Position numbers and translations under genes: made by a program
Origin: Uloborus plumipes
Lineage: Eukaryota; Arthropoda; Arachnida; Araneae; Uloboridae
Reading direction: 5' to 3'
Length of the DNA: 64,000 nucleotides
Assembly (NCBI GenBank): GCA_038373865.1
Contig: JAXGGA010001128.1
Coordinates: 62,001 to 126,000 of the forward strand
Shown: piece by piece, positions 59,701 to 63,930 of the stretch
How positions within the stretch are numbered: position 1 is the stretch's first letter
Layout: the number at the start of each line of letters is the position of its first letter
Notes under the pieces: generated by a model
The model's database searches: none
What the model was told of the DNA's origin: nothing
Seen by the model: only the letters and a program-made list of their open reading frames with translations

Positions 59701-62365
59701 TGAATGAAGGATTAACTAAATCAAACATGAAACTCATTAACGGGCCATGTACGTAGTATTTTTATTGCTAGCTACTTGTAATTTTTTGAAATATAAATTA
59801 ATTGAAACGCCATCTACTTATATTAAAAACAGAGTATCTATCTATGTCTGCTTCTTTCCCTTGAGTAAGCGGAACTTGCTGAAACTTTCACCATTTTGAA
59901 GGCGCGAAGCATCTTAATAATTCGAATGATTTTTTGATGCAGGGAAAAAGTAAAGGCGTGAAGCGCCAATTATTCCAACATACTGTACTAAATATTTAAC
60001 ATGTTTTGAATTTTTTTTATTAAAATTTTCAAAAAGTCTTTGCAGGTCACAGTTACTGCTCTAAAGTGTCCCACCGTGGCAAGCATGCCGAGGTTAGCTA
60101 TCCTGGGTCTAGTCAGTCAATTTAGTAAGCCACAATGGATACATAATTTCTAAATATTTTAACTTTATTTCTGCAATAAAACCACAAGTATTTATTGCAA
60201 AAAATTTAGTGTTTGTTCATTTATCTGTTTCAAAGAGGGTTGCAAATTGGCTACTAACCATTTGCAGATCTAGTGCATTCCCCGAGACCAGCAATCATTC
60301 TTGCATGCGGCATCACTATCAGCGAAGGCCATTGCCATGAGAATTTTGACGCTCATTTTTCCCACTAGATGGACCTGACTCTATTTGATGCGAAACTGCC
60401 ACAAGGAGTTAAATTTTGCCAAGAGTCACTCAAACAAAAAAGTTAAGTGAACTCTGATGAATTTGTTGTTTTATTTCCAAATCATTTCTCACAAAAACCA
60501 ATTAAACAAAGGTCAGACCTTACAAAATGTAAATAAGAGTAGATGCCATTCGGAAGGATAAAAAAAGTAGTTACCGATTCACTTCCTGCAGAGCTTCTAA
60601 ATGAACAGGACTAGGTGCTCTGCCGATGTGCCTCTGCTTCAAAGCTTCCATTTCGTCTTCCAGGTGATGTGCATATTCTTCCGTCCTTTCTCTCAATCTC
60701 CGTTCTTTGGTAGCTTCCGACTGGGCCTCTTCGACCCGAGCTTCAAACTGCGCAAAAAAATGGAAATGAAATGAAATTAAACTTTCCCTTACAGTAGAAC
60801 CTTGCTTATCTGGACCTTGGAGATAGGGTTCATTGGATAATATGGATCAAATTTGGGAACCAATTTATTTTTAATTTTACAATCACATAGAGAATTTTTT
60901 TCATTTTGATTGCAAGAACATTACTATGAGTACGCCAAGAATTTAAGAACCTTCAAGAACCGGGTAGTACACGTGCTGTACCGCAAGTCTTTTTGTCTTT
61001 GAGGACTGGGGTTGAAATCTTCGCTGCTACCCTTTGGAGCAGGGGATTTTTCCAAAATTTCATGCCCCCTTACTGGGGAATTACAGCTTTGTATTCAAAC
61101 CACGAAGTCATAAAACCTAAGTGCTTGCCATCGCACGTTCCAGTTTTCAGACAAAAAGAGGTCTATGGTTCAACAGTTGTACCGTCCGTCTCGAAAGGAA
61201 AACTTCTATACGAATAGCCCAGATCCAAAAGGTTAAAGTGTTTGCTTGACTGCTTCATTCAAACACAGCCATTCTTGTTTGAAAAAAAAAAGACAGCGAC
61301 CAGGGATTGATTAGTACTCCTTCAGACCTCCCACAAATGATGACAAGACCTTCTCGATTTGATTGGGGGGGGGGGGGTGAAGCAGGGACAGATTTACGGA
61401 AGGGCCTTCAGGGCGCAAGCCCAGTATCCCCAGCAAAAGGGGGCACTAAATTTCTGTCATTTTATTTTTTTTTAGGACCTGTGTTCAAGGCCTCTAACTA
61501 AAGGGTTTTAAAGGGTTTGTTTAATAGCTGGCAAAAAAGGACCTGTTTTTTGAAAATAAATTCTCAATTTAGACTTCATATGAGTATTTAAATTTAAAAA
61601 TGGTGTTTGAATTTTTGTAGGGCACCATATTTGTCAGTGCCATGGGTCACCCAGGTGTGTAAATCGGTCATTGACAATGACCAATTTTTTGCTAAGAAAT
61701 GTGAAAAATTTAATTTTTAAATTTTTCATATCTTGAAAAAATCAAATCATAGCAAACATACTGTCTGATTTTCTTAGGTAAAACCTTCCGCATATTTATG
61801 CATGCGTCAGGTCTTCTCTGATCTTTCCAAAATTGGGGTGATAGATAAGATAACAATAAGGGGAAGAATAATAAGAAGCATTTTGAGCCGTCATCAAACA
61901 ACGAAGAAAGATGCTAATTTCAAATACATAGTTTAGTTGAATATGTTAAAAGGATAGCAAATGCAAGTTCAAATTGAAAACTTCGGAAAGTTCCCACTCA
62001 CAATCTGTCCCCCTTTTTTTAAGTGGAACTGTTTGCAAGTGTTTGGCACGGCTTTCACGGACTAACAGTATGTCTACAATTTAACGATTTGTTTTGTTTA
62101 CTATACATATTGATTATCCAGATTCTCGACTCATTGGGCTTACTTTTGGTTCAGTCTAGATAAACAAGGTTGAGCTGTACTTCAGGGGTTAAATAGACTC
62201 GACACAAAATTACACCATAAAAAACTTACTTCTCTGCGAAATTTTTCGGCTTTTCTGAGATCTTGCCTTAAAATATCAATTTTCTGCATTGCAGTTTCAA
62301 GCTCCTCCTCCTTGTCTCGTACCTGCCGAGACAATTTTTGCTTCTGTGCCCTGAGATCGGATAAC
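26620..62365 (-). CDS. gek: MRCK-type Cdc42-binding serine/threonine kinase (CDC42BP/gek family), C-terminal two thirds, 30 exons
   Basis: MRCK kinases bind Cdc42-GTP and phosphorylate myosin phosphatase and other cytoskeletal targets near membranes. The kinase domain lies beyond base 64000. The window encodes about 1196 residues through the natural stop. Domains in order are a coiled coil (62365-48118), an acidic/Ser linker (47233-46164), a C1 zinc finger (44647-43988), a PH domain (42218-39980), a CNH domain (39412-31543), a CRIB motif (30168-30054) and a Ser/Pro-rich tail (28115-26620). The C1 spacing H-X12-C-X2-C-X13-C-X2-C-X4-H-X2-C-X7-C is exact. The CRIB motif reads [18 protein letters not shown]. 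All 29 introns are GT-AG and reading phase is continuous. ROCK lacks the CNH and CRIB regions, and citron kinase lacks this CRIB, so MRCK is the best fit. The symbol is the Drosophila orthologue's; which paralogue this is cannot be told. Confidence 0.93.
26932..27095 (-). CDS. gek: MRCK exon 29 (C-terminal tail)
   Basis: Acceptor ATTCAG, donor GTGAGT. It encodes [20 protein letters not shown] and on to [10 protein letters not shown]. Low-complexity tail; ends in phase 0. Confidence 0.82.
27138..27353. mobile_element. MITE with AATACGCTTTTA ends (copy 2)
   Basis: Reverse-orientation relative of 12249-12468, sharing CCCACATGTGAAACTAATAA and the inverted ends. In the intron between MRCK exons 28 and 29. 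Confidence 0.75.
27384..27471 (-). mobile_element. LINE 3' tail fragment
   Basis: ACAAATACAAATGC tail in reverse followed by the GACCAGCAACAG core of the same LINE family as 24106. Only the 3' end remains. Confidence 0.7.
27472..27949. other. MRCK intron, nothing firm
   Basis: AT-rich, with CAGTGGAATAG near the left and TTGGGCATCGCTG near 27875, which may be decayed hAT ends. No duplication found. Confidence 0.25.
27950..28115 (-). CDS. gek: MRCK exon 28 (C-terminal tail)
   Basis: Acceptor CAACAG, donor GTAAGG. It encodes a Ser/Thr/Pro/Gln-rich stretch including [20 protein letters not shown]. Low sequence constraint, but splice sites and phases fit. Confidence 0.82.
28269..29034. mobile_element. 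TA-flanked TIR element, CCGTATTTTCG family
   Basis: Ends CCGTATTTTCGCGTAGATAA and TTATCTACCCGAAAATACGG with TA on both sides; GCGGCTTATACG repeats inside each end. Non-coding. Confidence 0.85.
29145..29620. mobile_element. hAT-type element (copy 1 of 480-bp family)
   Basis: Begins CAGGGCCGTATTTAAAAGGA and ends GATTACTGCCTTG. Perfect 8-bp flanks CACACCAT at 29137-29144 and 29621-29628. Related to 56200-56683. Confidence 0.9.
29621..30053. other. MRCK intron, nothing recognised
   Basis: No repeat or gene feature recognised between the hAT element and the CRIB exon. Confidence 0.3.
30054..30168 (-). CDS. gek: MRCK exon 27 (CRIB motif)
   Basis: Acceptor TTTCAG, donor GTAAGT. It encodes the Cdc42/Rac-binding motif [18 protein letters not shown] followed by [11 protein letters not shown]. 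This fits the ISXP-X(2-4)-FXHXXHXG consensus and separates MRCK from ROCK. Confidence 0.96.
30241..30715 (-). mobile_element. LINE 3' fragment
   Basis: Minus-strand copy of the 24106 [20 protein letters not shown] and [18 protein letters not shown] are readable, followed by the GACCAGC tail at the low-coordinate end. Confidence 0.85.
30715..30890 (+). repeat. Diverged duplicate of intron sequence at 31410-31535
   Basis: Shares TTTTAAAACAAAAAC, TAAACAATG, GGGGCAGG, ATAGGTAAATC and CACATAATGACTT, in order, with the segment next to the exon 26 donor. Confidence 0.7.
30930..31255 (+). mobile_element. LINE 3' fragment (plus orientation)
   Basis: Encodes [20 protein letters not shown] and [20 protein letters not shown] from the same reverse transcriptase C-terminus. 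Cut off before the usual 3' tail. Confidence 0.82.
31256..31410 (-). mobile_element. LINE fragment (minus orientation)
   Basis: Starts abruptly at the end of the plus-strand fragment, in inverse orientation ([18 protein letters not shown]). The pair forms an inverted repeat. Confidence 0.8.
31543..31760 (-). CDS. gek: MRCK exon 26 (CNH end, GC-rich)
   Basis: Acceptor TTCCAG, donor GTGAGT. It encodes [20 protein letters not shown] and on to [16 protein letters not shown]. The sequence is much richer in G+C than neighbouring exons. Open frames on the other strand here are shadows of it. Confidence 0.92.
31761..32187. other. MRCK intron, nothing recognised
   Basis: AT-rich; no supported feature. 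Confidence 0.35.
32188..32367. mobile_element. hAT-type MITE, CAGGGCTTGATTA family (copy 2)
   Basis: 180 bp, ends CAGGGCTTGATTA and TAATCAGGCCCTG, with perfect 8-bp flanks ACTGTATG at 32180-32187 and 32368-32375. Confidence 0.92.
32508..32605 (-). CDS. gek: MRCK exon 25 (CNH)
   Basis: Acceptor TTACAG, donor GTATGT. It encodes [20 protein letters not shown] and on to VQTVNLKK. Phase 0 at the end. Confidence 0.93.
32690..32770 (-). CDS. gek: MRCK exon 24 (CNH)
   Basis: Acceptor TTGTAG, donor GTAAGT. It encodes [20 protein letters not shown] and ALPTGV, matching the family DCQGRRSR block. Confidence 0.93.
32853..32960 (-). CDS. gek: MRCK exon 23 (CNH)
   Basis: Acceptor TTTCAG, donor GTATGT. 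It encodes [20 protein letters not shown] and on to NEFLLVFS. Confidence 0.93.
33251..33428. mobile_element. TA-flanked MITE, CTGTCG family (copy 2, inverse)
   Basis: Reverse orientation relative to 4340 and 54350. Shares CGAATACTGTCC-type and ATGCCATAGAGGCAATGTTA words. TA on both sides. Confidence 0.72.
33687..34240 (+). mobile_element. Internally deleted mariner element
   Basis: Perfect 29-bp inverted ends (33687-33715 and 34212-34240; outermost bases CGAGGTGCATTCAAGTTCTA), flanked by TA. It holds only the two ends of a mariner transposase reading frame. Confidence 0.93.
33873..34198 (+). pseudogene. mariner transposase, internally deleted
   Basis: ATG at 33873 opens with [20 protein letters not shown]. 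Near 33943 it jumps to the C-terminal part, which reads [20 protein letters not shown] and on to [10 protein letters not shown] and a stop at 34198. [13 protein letters not shown] is the segment with the last catalytic Asp of mariner transposases. Most of the catalytic core is missing and the two parts are in different frames. Confidence 0.85.
34388..34553 (-). CDS. gek: MRCK exon 22 (CNH)
   Basis: Acceptor TTGCAG, donor GTAAGT. It encodes [20 protein letters not shown] and on to [19 protein letters not shown]. It leaves one base. Confidence 0.93.
34554..35108. other. MRCK intron, little recognised
   Basis: AT-rich. A fragment at about 34850-34912 (GAAACTGCAGTCCTTGGATG) matches 7560-7620. 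No gene. Confidence 0.3.
35109..35517 (-). mobile_element. Helitron-like element (copy 2 of 41630 family)
   Basis: Same body as 41630-42071, including GTGCCAAGTTTGATG and ACAAATATACATACATCC. The 3' hairpin (GTGCTTATTA side) and terminal CTAG are partly decayed (CCAG). Confidence 0.7.
35582..35754 (-). CDS. gek: MRCK exon 21 (CNH)
   Basis: Acceptor TCTCAG, donor GTAAAT. It encodes [20 protein letters not shown], then [17 protein letters not shown] and VFCIALKRQ. The ETKGC block is typical of the MRCK CNH. Confidence 0.94.
35893..36287 (-). mobile_element. Helitron-like element, TCTACTTATATT family (copy 1)
   Basis: In reverse it starts TCTACTTATATTAAAAACTG and ends GCTGCCCTGGCAGCTAG, a perfect hairpin directly before CTAG. 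Full-length relative at 55048-55519. Confidence 0.75.
36390..36838. mobile_element. Fold-back element, AACGTT family (copy 3, truncated)
   Basis: Matches the right part of 10316-10966, including TGGAAGAGCATAGGGA and AGCCAGACGTCTTAAAATT. The left arm is missing or very diverged. Confidence 0.6.
36885..37062. mobile_element. TIR element, CCGTAAAATCCCGAA family
   Basis: Ends CCGTAAAATCCCGAA and TTCAGGATTTTACAGG are inverted. TA on the left; the right flank is decayed. ATCGATTATA repeats inside. Confidence 0.65.
37113..37193 (-). CDS. gek: MRCK exon 20 (CNH)
   Basis: Acceptor TTCCAG, donor GTAAAT. It encodes [20 protein letters not shown] and on to LLIAVSG. Confidence 0.93.
37194..38249. other. 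MRCK intron, nothing recognised
   Basis: AT-rich intron between exons 19 and 20. Open frames here are antisense or chance. Confidence 0.4.
38250..38312 (-). CDS. gek: MRCK exon 19 (CNH)
   Basis: A 63-nt exon with acceptor TTTCAG and donor GTACTG, encoding [20 protein letters not shown]. It matches the first CNH strands (family ERIALGNEEGL). Confidence 0.92.
38448..39139. mobile_element. TA-flanked TIR element, CCGTAAAAACCG family
   Basis: Ends CCGTAAAAACCGACGTATC and GACACGCCGGTTTTTACGG with TA on both sides; GGGCCGCA and GAGCCGCA words repeat at both ends. 692 bp, non-coding. Confidence 0.85.
39340..39412 (-). CDS. gek: MRCK exon 18 (start of CNH region)
   Basis: Acceptor TTTCAG, donor GTAATT. 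It encodes [20 protein letters not shown] and AAVI, matching the entry to the CNH domain. Confidence 0.9.
39485..39943. mobile_element. hAT-type element
   Basis: Ends CAGGTGTGCCCAC and GTGGGCACCCCCG. Flanks AACATTAC and ACCATTAC differ by one base. The interior is low-complexity A/T with C-runs. Confidence 0.75.
39980..40123 (-). CDS. gek: MRCK exon 17 (PH domain end)
   Basis: Acceptor GTTCAG, donor GTAAGT. It encodes [20 protein letters not shown] and on to [17 protein letters not shown], with the invariant Trp of the PH C-terminal helix. Confidence 0.95.
40385..40487 (+). mobile_element. LINE fragment (plus)
   Basis: GGTTAGTTAAGAATCTTTC and AAGCAAAGGAGAATCAGAGG match the reverse transcriptase C-terminal region, diverged. 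It abuts the minus-strand copy at 40488. Confidence 0.6.
40488..40875 (-). mobile_element. LINE 3' fragment (minus)
   Basis: Encodes [20 protein letters not shown] and [16 protein letters not shown] sequence ending in the usual GACCAGC tail. Head-to-head with the plus fragment. Confidence 0.83.
41032..41113 (-). CDS. gek: MRCK exon 16 (PH domain)
   Basis: Acceptor CATAG, donor GTAAAG. It encodes [20 protein letters not shown] and DIPCIFR. Phase 0 at the end. Confidence 0.93.
41200..41339 (-). CDS. gek: MRCK exon 15 (PH domain)
   Basis: Acceptor TTGCAG, donor GTAGCT. It encodes [20 protein letters not shown] and on to VCVSQVLDM, the first strands of a PH domain. Confidence 0.95.
41630..42071 (-). 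mobile_element. Helitron-like element with complete ends
   Basis: In reverse it begins TCTATATATATAT and ends with the hairpin CCCGGGCAATGCCGGG, then TAATAAG and CTAG. The host bases are A at 41629 and T at 42072, the A-T insertion site of Helitrons. Copies at 35109-35517. Confidence 0.85.
42154..42218 (-). CDS. gek: MRCK exon 14 (C1-PH junction)
   Basis: Acceptor TTTCAG, donor GTAATT. It encodes [20 protein letters not shown], the conserved lead-in to the PH domain. Confidence 0.95.
42219..43440. other. MRCK intron, nothing recognised
   Basis: AT-rich sequence with no supported repeat ends or genes up to the SINE at 43441. Confidence 0.35.
43441..43706 (-). mobile_element. tRNA-derived SINE
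   Basis: In reverse, the 5' end reads AAGCCCAGTGGCTCAGTTGT (A-box-like) and then GGGTTCAATTCCAGG (B-box), about 35 bases apart, as in a tRNA gene. The body ends near GACCTGTTGTGCC. A tail of T runs upstream of the head. Confidence 0.72.
43988..44059 (-). CDS. gek: MRCK exon 13 (C1 domain, second half)
   Basis: Acceptor TTTCAG, donor GTATGT. It encodes [20 protein letters not shown] and PSDQ, giving the remaining zinc ligands. Family C1 domains of this type often lack phorbol ester response; that cannot be judged here. Confidence 0.95.
44142..44232 (+). repeat. Short tandem duplication, 51-bp unit
   Basis: GCTTTGTTAAGTTAAGAATT occurs twice, 51 bases apart, in the intron just upstream of MRCK exon 13. 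Confidence 0.85.
44542..44647 (-). CDS. gek: MRCK exon 12 (C1 domain, first half)
   Basis: Acceptor TTTTAG, donor GTATGT. It encodes [20 protein letters not shown] and on to [12 protein letters not shown]: the first His and three Cys of the zinc-binding C1 domain. Confidence 0.95.
44648..45326. other. MRCK intron, nothing recognised
   Basis: AT-rich; no supported feature before the TTAA element. Confidence 0.35.
45327..46043. mobile_element. TTAA-flanked element, GGTAGTA family
   Basis: Ends GGTAGTAAGTAGACTGGTAA and TTACCAGACTACTACC (4-bp indel in the repeat), with TTAA on both sides. No transposase. Confidence 0.82.
46164..46229 (-). CDS. gek: MRCK exon 11 (linker)
   Basis: A 66-nt exon with acceptor GTTTAG and donor GTAACA, encoding [20 protein letters not shown] and PK. 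In phase at both ends, so it could be skipped without a frameshift; whether it is alternative cannot be told. Confidence 0.75.
46601..46821. repeat. 220-bp near-perfect palindrome
   Basis: ACGTTAAAGAAGCACAAATA at the left mirrors TATTTGTGCTTCTTTAACGT at the right, and ACACGTGTTTCGG mirrors CCGAAACACGTGT inside. Loop near 46710. Fold-back element of unknown class. Confidence 0.85.
47091..47233 (-). CDS. gek: MRCK exon 10 (acidic Ser-rich linker)
   Basis: Acceptor TTCCAG, donor GTATGTG. It encodes a GC-rich, low-complexity stretch including [20 protein letters not shown] and [11 protein letters not shown] linker between coiled coil and C1 domain; phases fit on both sides. Confidence 0.82.
47386..47890 (-). 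mobile_element. LINE 3' fragment
   Basis: Longest minus-strand copy: [20 protein letters not shown], then [20 protein letters not shown] and [13 protein letters not shown], ending in the GACCAGC tail. Upstream bases resemble the VRPxLEYAVQF segment but are out of frame. Confidence 0.85.
48118..48227 (-). CDS. gek: MRCK exon 9 (end of coiled coil)
   Basis: Acceptor CCTTAG, donor GTAAGA. It encodes [20 protein letters not shown] and on to [10 protein letters not shown]. It leaves one base. Confidence 0.88.
48228..49077. other. MRCK intron, nothing recognised
   Basis: AT-rich intron between exons 8 and 9. Confidence 0.4.
49078..49226 (-). CDS. gek: MRCK exon 8 (coiled coil)
   Basis: Acceptor TTTCAG, donor GTAGGA. 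It encodes [20 protein letters not shown] and on to [18 protein letters not shown]. Close to the RRSQKL block of vertebrate MRCK. It leaves two bases. Confidence 0.92.
49446..49551 (-). CDS. gek: MRCK exon 7 (family signature in coiled coil)
   Basis: Acceptor TTTCAG, donor GTAAG. It encodes [20 protein letters not shown] and on to SGLTPATA, a highly conserved MRCK segment. The long intron before it (49552-54608) holds the 2.95-kb hAT-like fold-back. Confidence 0.93.
51130..51400 (+). pseudogene. Transposase relic, left arm of fold-back
   Basis: Reads [20 protein letters not shown], a stop, then [12 protein letters not shown], and after a frameshift [20 protein letters not shown]. The HARWLT...LRLY pattern is one I associate with transposase-like ORFs in arthropods and cnidarians; assignment to hAT rests on the 8-bp target duplication. 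Confidence 0.6.
51505..51654 (-). pseudogene. Transposase relic, right arm of fold-back
   Basis: Minus-strand frame [20 protein letters not shown] and on to [11 protein letters not shown], better preserved than the left-arm copy (no internal stop here). It ends where the loop starts. Confidence 0.6.
52016..52564. mobile_element. Tigger/pogo-like MITE nested in fold-back
   Basis: Ends CAGTGAACTCTCACTTATAC and AAGTGATAATTCACTG with TA on both sides. The left arm of the fold-back (about 50756-50770) has the empty site, CATATATCTTTGG. Confidence 0.88.
52045..52150. mobile_element. Small MITE nested in the Tigger-like MITE
   Basis: About 106 bp, ends CCAGGTAGCACA and TGTGCTACTTGG inverted, with AACGTTT-rich interior. 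Third nesting level. Confidence 0.65.
53454..53625. repeat. Unclassified interspersed repeat (copy 2, inverse)
   Basis: Inverse of 25540-25654, sharing TTTTATCTACCAGTTTGAA and GGTTATTCCTGACTGA. Confidence 0.6.
53626..54349. other. MRCK intron, nothing recognised
   Basis: AT-rich; no supported feature. Confidence 0.35.
54350..54534. mobile_element. TA-flanked MITE, CTGTCG family (copy 3)
   Basis: Best-preserved copy, 185 bp: CTGTCGGCCCCGCTTAAACG to AATGGGGACGACAG, TA on both sides. Confidence 0.82.
54609..54733 (-). CDS. gek: MRCK exon 6 (coiled coil)
   Basis: Acceptor TTCTAG, donor GTATGC. It encodes [20 protein letters not shown] and on to [10 protein letters not shown]. The two bases left over complete a Trp codon with exon 7. 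Confidence 0.87.
55048..55519 (+). mobile_element. Helitron-like element, TCTACTTATATT family (copy 2)
   Basis: Starts TCAACTTATATTAAAAACTG and ends GCCCTGGCAGCTAG before host T. The terminal stem is nearly the same as in the inverse copy at 35893-36287. Confidence 0.75.
55520..56199. other. MRCK intron, nothing recognised
   Basis: AT-rich; no supported feature before the hAT element. Confidence 0.35.
56200..56683. mobile_element. hAT-type element (copy 2 of 480-bp family)
   Basis: Begins CAGCACTGTATTTAAGG and ends GGTTACAGCCCTG; perfect 8-bp flanks TAAACTAT at 56192-56199 and 56684-56691. Confidence 0.9.
56898..57003 (-). CDS. gek: MRCK exon 5 (coiled coil)
   Basis: Acceptor AAACAG, donor GTAAAT. 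It encodes [20 protein letters not shown] and on to KLGQEIDR. Ends in phase 0. Confidence 0.87.
57097..57140 (-). CDS. gek: MRCK exon 4 (coiled coil, 44 nt)
   Basis: A very short exon with acceptor TTTTGCAG and donor GTATGT, encoding [14 protein letters not shown]. It is supported by both splice sites and by matching phases with its neighbours. Confidence 0.82.
57182..57552 (-). mobile_element. LINE 3' fragment, rearranged
   Basis: Contains the reverse of the LINE tail (AATACAAATATGCAATGACC) and coding pieces, with a second partial copy of the tail region at about 57465-57550. Confidence 0.75.
57553..58014. other. MRCK intron, nothing recognised
   Basis: AT-rich with a short (TG)n run near 57797; no supported feature. 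Confidence 0.3.
58015..58400 (+). mobile_element. LINE 3' fragment with intact tail
   Basis: Encodes [20 protein letters not shown] and on to [17 protein letters not shown] with a stop, then the tail CAGCCCAGTTGGGCCCAGAG and ATTTGTATTTGTAT. A good reference for the family's 3' end. Confidence 0.88.
58453..58998 (+). mobile_element. Helitron-like element
   Basis: The start TTACTACTATTATACATGC and the nearby AAAGTTTGCATGGATGGATG are typical of insect-type Helitrons. It ends GCCGTGCGGGTATAGCTAG before host T. The exact 5' base is uncertain. Confidence 0.78.
59043..59184 (-). CDS. gek: MRCK exon 3 (coiled coil)
   Basis: Acceptor GACAG, donor GTAACA. It encodes [20 protein letters not shown] and on to LTIEAMERE. 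Coiled coil; ends in phase 0. Confidence 0.88.
59414..59770 (+). mobile_element. Helitron-like element, TCTACTTATATT family (copy 3, 3' truncated)
   Basis: Starts TCTAGTTATATTAAAAACTG and follows copy 2 closely to about CGGGCCATGTACGTAGTAT, then stops without the terminal hairpin. Confidence 0.7.
59813..60000 (+). mobile_element. Helitron-like 5' end (copy 4)
   Basis: TCTACTTATATTAAAAACAG followed by a diverged body with GGCGCGAAGC and GGCGTGAAGCGCC. The right end is unclear. Confidence 0.5.
60001..60574. other. MRCK intron, nothing recognised
   Basis: No supported feature between the Helitron-like piece and exon 2. Confidence 0.3.
60575..60747 (-). CDS. gek: MRCK exon 2 (coiled coil)
   Basis: Acceptor GCGCAG, donor GTAACT. 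It encodes [18 protein letters not shown], then [18 protein letters not shown]. The IGRAPSP segment is an MRCK-like break in the coiled coil. It leaves two bases. Confidence 0.9.
60792..62177. mobile_element. Tigger/pogo-like element with nested MITE
   Basis: Ends CAGTAGAACCTTGCTTATCT and AGATAAACAAGGTTGAGCTG with TA on both sides. 1386 bp. No transposase recognised. Contains 60950-61232. Confidence 0.8.
60950..61232. mobile_element. TTAA-type MITE, CCTTTAGGAACCGGGC family (copy 3)
   Basis: Ends CCTTCAAGAACCGGG and CCCAGATCCAAAAGG, TTAA directly on the right and three bases off on the left. Uninterrupted, so it serves as a reference for the LINE-split copy at 23935. Confidence 0.8.
62230..62365 (-). 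CDS. gek: MRCK exon 1 of window (coiled coil)
   Basis: Acceptor CAG, donor GTAAGT. It encodes [20 protein letters not shown] and on to KAEKFRRE, a charged heptad-rich coiled coil. It needs two bases from an upstream exon that lies outside the window. Confidence 0.88.
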
Positions 62366-62595
62366 CTGACGGAAAGAGAAAACTCGCTCAAAAAGTAGCC
62401 TTTGACAGAAGCAACCATTTAAACTATAATAGTGGATTTTTTTTAACACTGGACTGAATAAAATCAAACTTCTGCATGACTTCCATTAATTGCTTTTCCA
62501 TGGGATTACCTAAATCTGTTTGATTACTTTGATTTTATGGCTGTCTAAATGTAATAGTTCAGTTGAGGAAAATGAAGTGTTATGATACTTATAAC

Positions 62596-63027
62596 CAGAG
62601 ATGCCTACTTTTGAAAATCTAAATTGGTAGCAGAGTTTTGCAGGAAGGAGGGGGGGGGGGGGGATAAAATGGTACATTTAATAGCAAGTATAACAGATAC
62701 AACCAATAATTTGCATTTAAATTCACAGTAGGGCAAAGGGCAAGTAAAGAATTATTTTGAAATAATATTAAAATCTTCAATTTTTTTATTATTTAGTATG
62801 ATGAATTAATTTTGTTTATTTCAAACAAAATGTTGTAACTTTATCAAGCACAGAAGCAGTATTATATGAATGGTTATTATATGGATTTTATCTGCAATGG
62901 TTGAAATATTTCTTGTAATTACAAAGAAAAACAAAAATCATATATTTTGGATAAGTTTTCGTAGCGTCGTAATTGCAGGCTGTAGTTCGTAAAAACTACG
63001 ATTTATTTGTAGCATTTGGCAGCTCTG
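62596..63027. mobile_element. hAT-type element
   Basis: Ends CAGAGATGCC and GGCAGCTCTG (imperfect), with perfect 8-bp flanks CTTATAAC at 62588-62595 and 63028-63035. G-run near 62650. Confidence 0.82.
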
Positions 63028-63118
63028 CTTATAACTATGTGATAGCAGCAAATCAAAAGTATGATGTTGTAATCTGTTTCACTTGAAGTATGTTTTTATG
63101 AGCTAGTAAAACAAATAC

Positions 63119-63526
63119 AGGGTTGACCGACCAGTGAATGAACACTAAAGCGCTCTTTCATTTTCAAAAATTCATGGCATTGTTAAAAATTGTACTATTT
63201 GGCACATAGCAGTAAAAATATTTAACTAATATAATTAATTATCTTCAAAATGTAGGACTTTTATAATTCTGCATCAGGTTTTTTCAAAAAATGACTAAAA
63301 AGTGTTCCAGCTCAGGGAATGAACAGCCCAACCAATGGGCAAACACAAGAATTTCTAGACTTTTTTTTTTTTTTTTTCTTTTTTCTTCTTTTTGGGCACT
63401 GTACAAAAGGAAGTTACTACTTCCAATTCTTCTTCTTCAAAAAAAAAAAAATTTTTTTTGGAACCCTATTTTAAAAATAAATAAATAAAAATAAAAGAAA
63501 CTTGTTTTCTCACTGGTTGGTCAACA
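63119..63526. mobile_element. MITE, GGGTTGACCGACCAGTG family
   Basis: Inverted ends AGGGTTGACCGACCAGTGAA and CTCACTGGTTGGTCAACA; similar internal order to 25678-26045 (TTCATTCAC...). Ends are approximate. Confidence 0.65.
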
Positions 63527-63732
63527 TTACCACCTTATTGTTTCAGACTAGCATTATGATAAACACATACTTTAGCAGCTACTGCTTAATTTATTAAGGG
63601 GTTGGCTCCATTACTTTGATGTAAAATTTTACATATGAAATAAAATTAAAGCTATTTAGGAACAAAAAAAAATCTGAAGACTACAGCTCTTGCATTACTT
63701 TTGTCAAAAAACAAGCACAGATGGGAACAATG

Positions 63733-63930
63733 CAAGGCCTGATTAAGATATCCAAGGGCCCTAGGCCAAATACTTTTTTGGGACTCCCTGCATTTAAACT
63801 TTACTTTTAGCCATTGAAAAAACAATTTTAGCCATAGAATGAAGTAATTTTAGCCATTTTGGGGCCTCTAAACAGAGGGGCCCCTTGTACTTGGCCCAGT
63901 TGGCCTATTCAGTAATCAGGCCCATGTGAT
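63733..63930. mobile_element. hAT-type MITE, CAGGGCCTGATTA family (copy 3)
   Basis: CAAGGCCTGATTAAGATATC to CAGTAATCAGGCCCATG, matching 32188-32367. Target duplication not recognisable. Confidence 0.7.
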
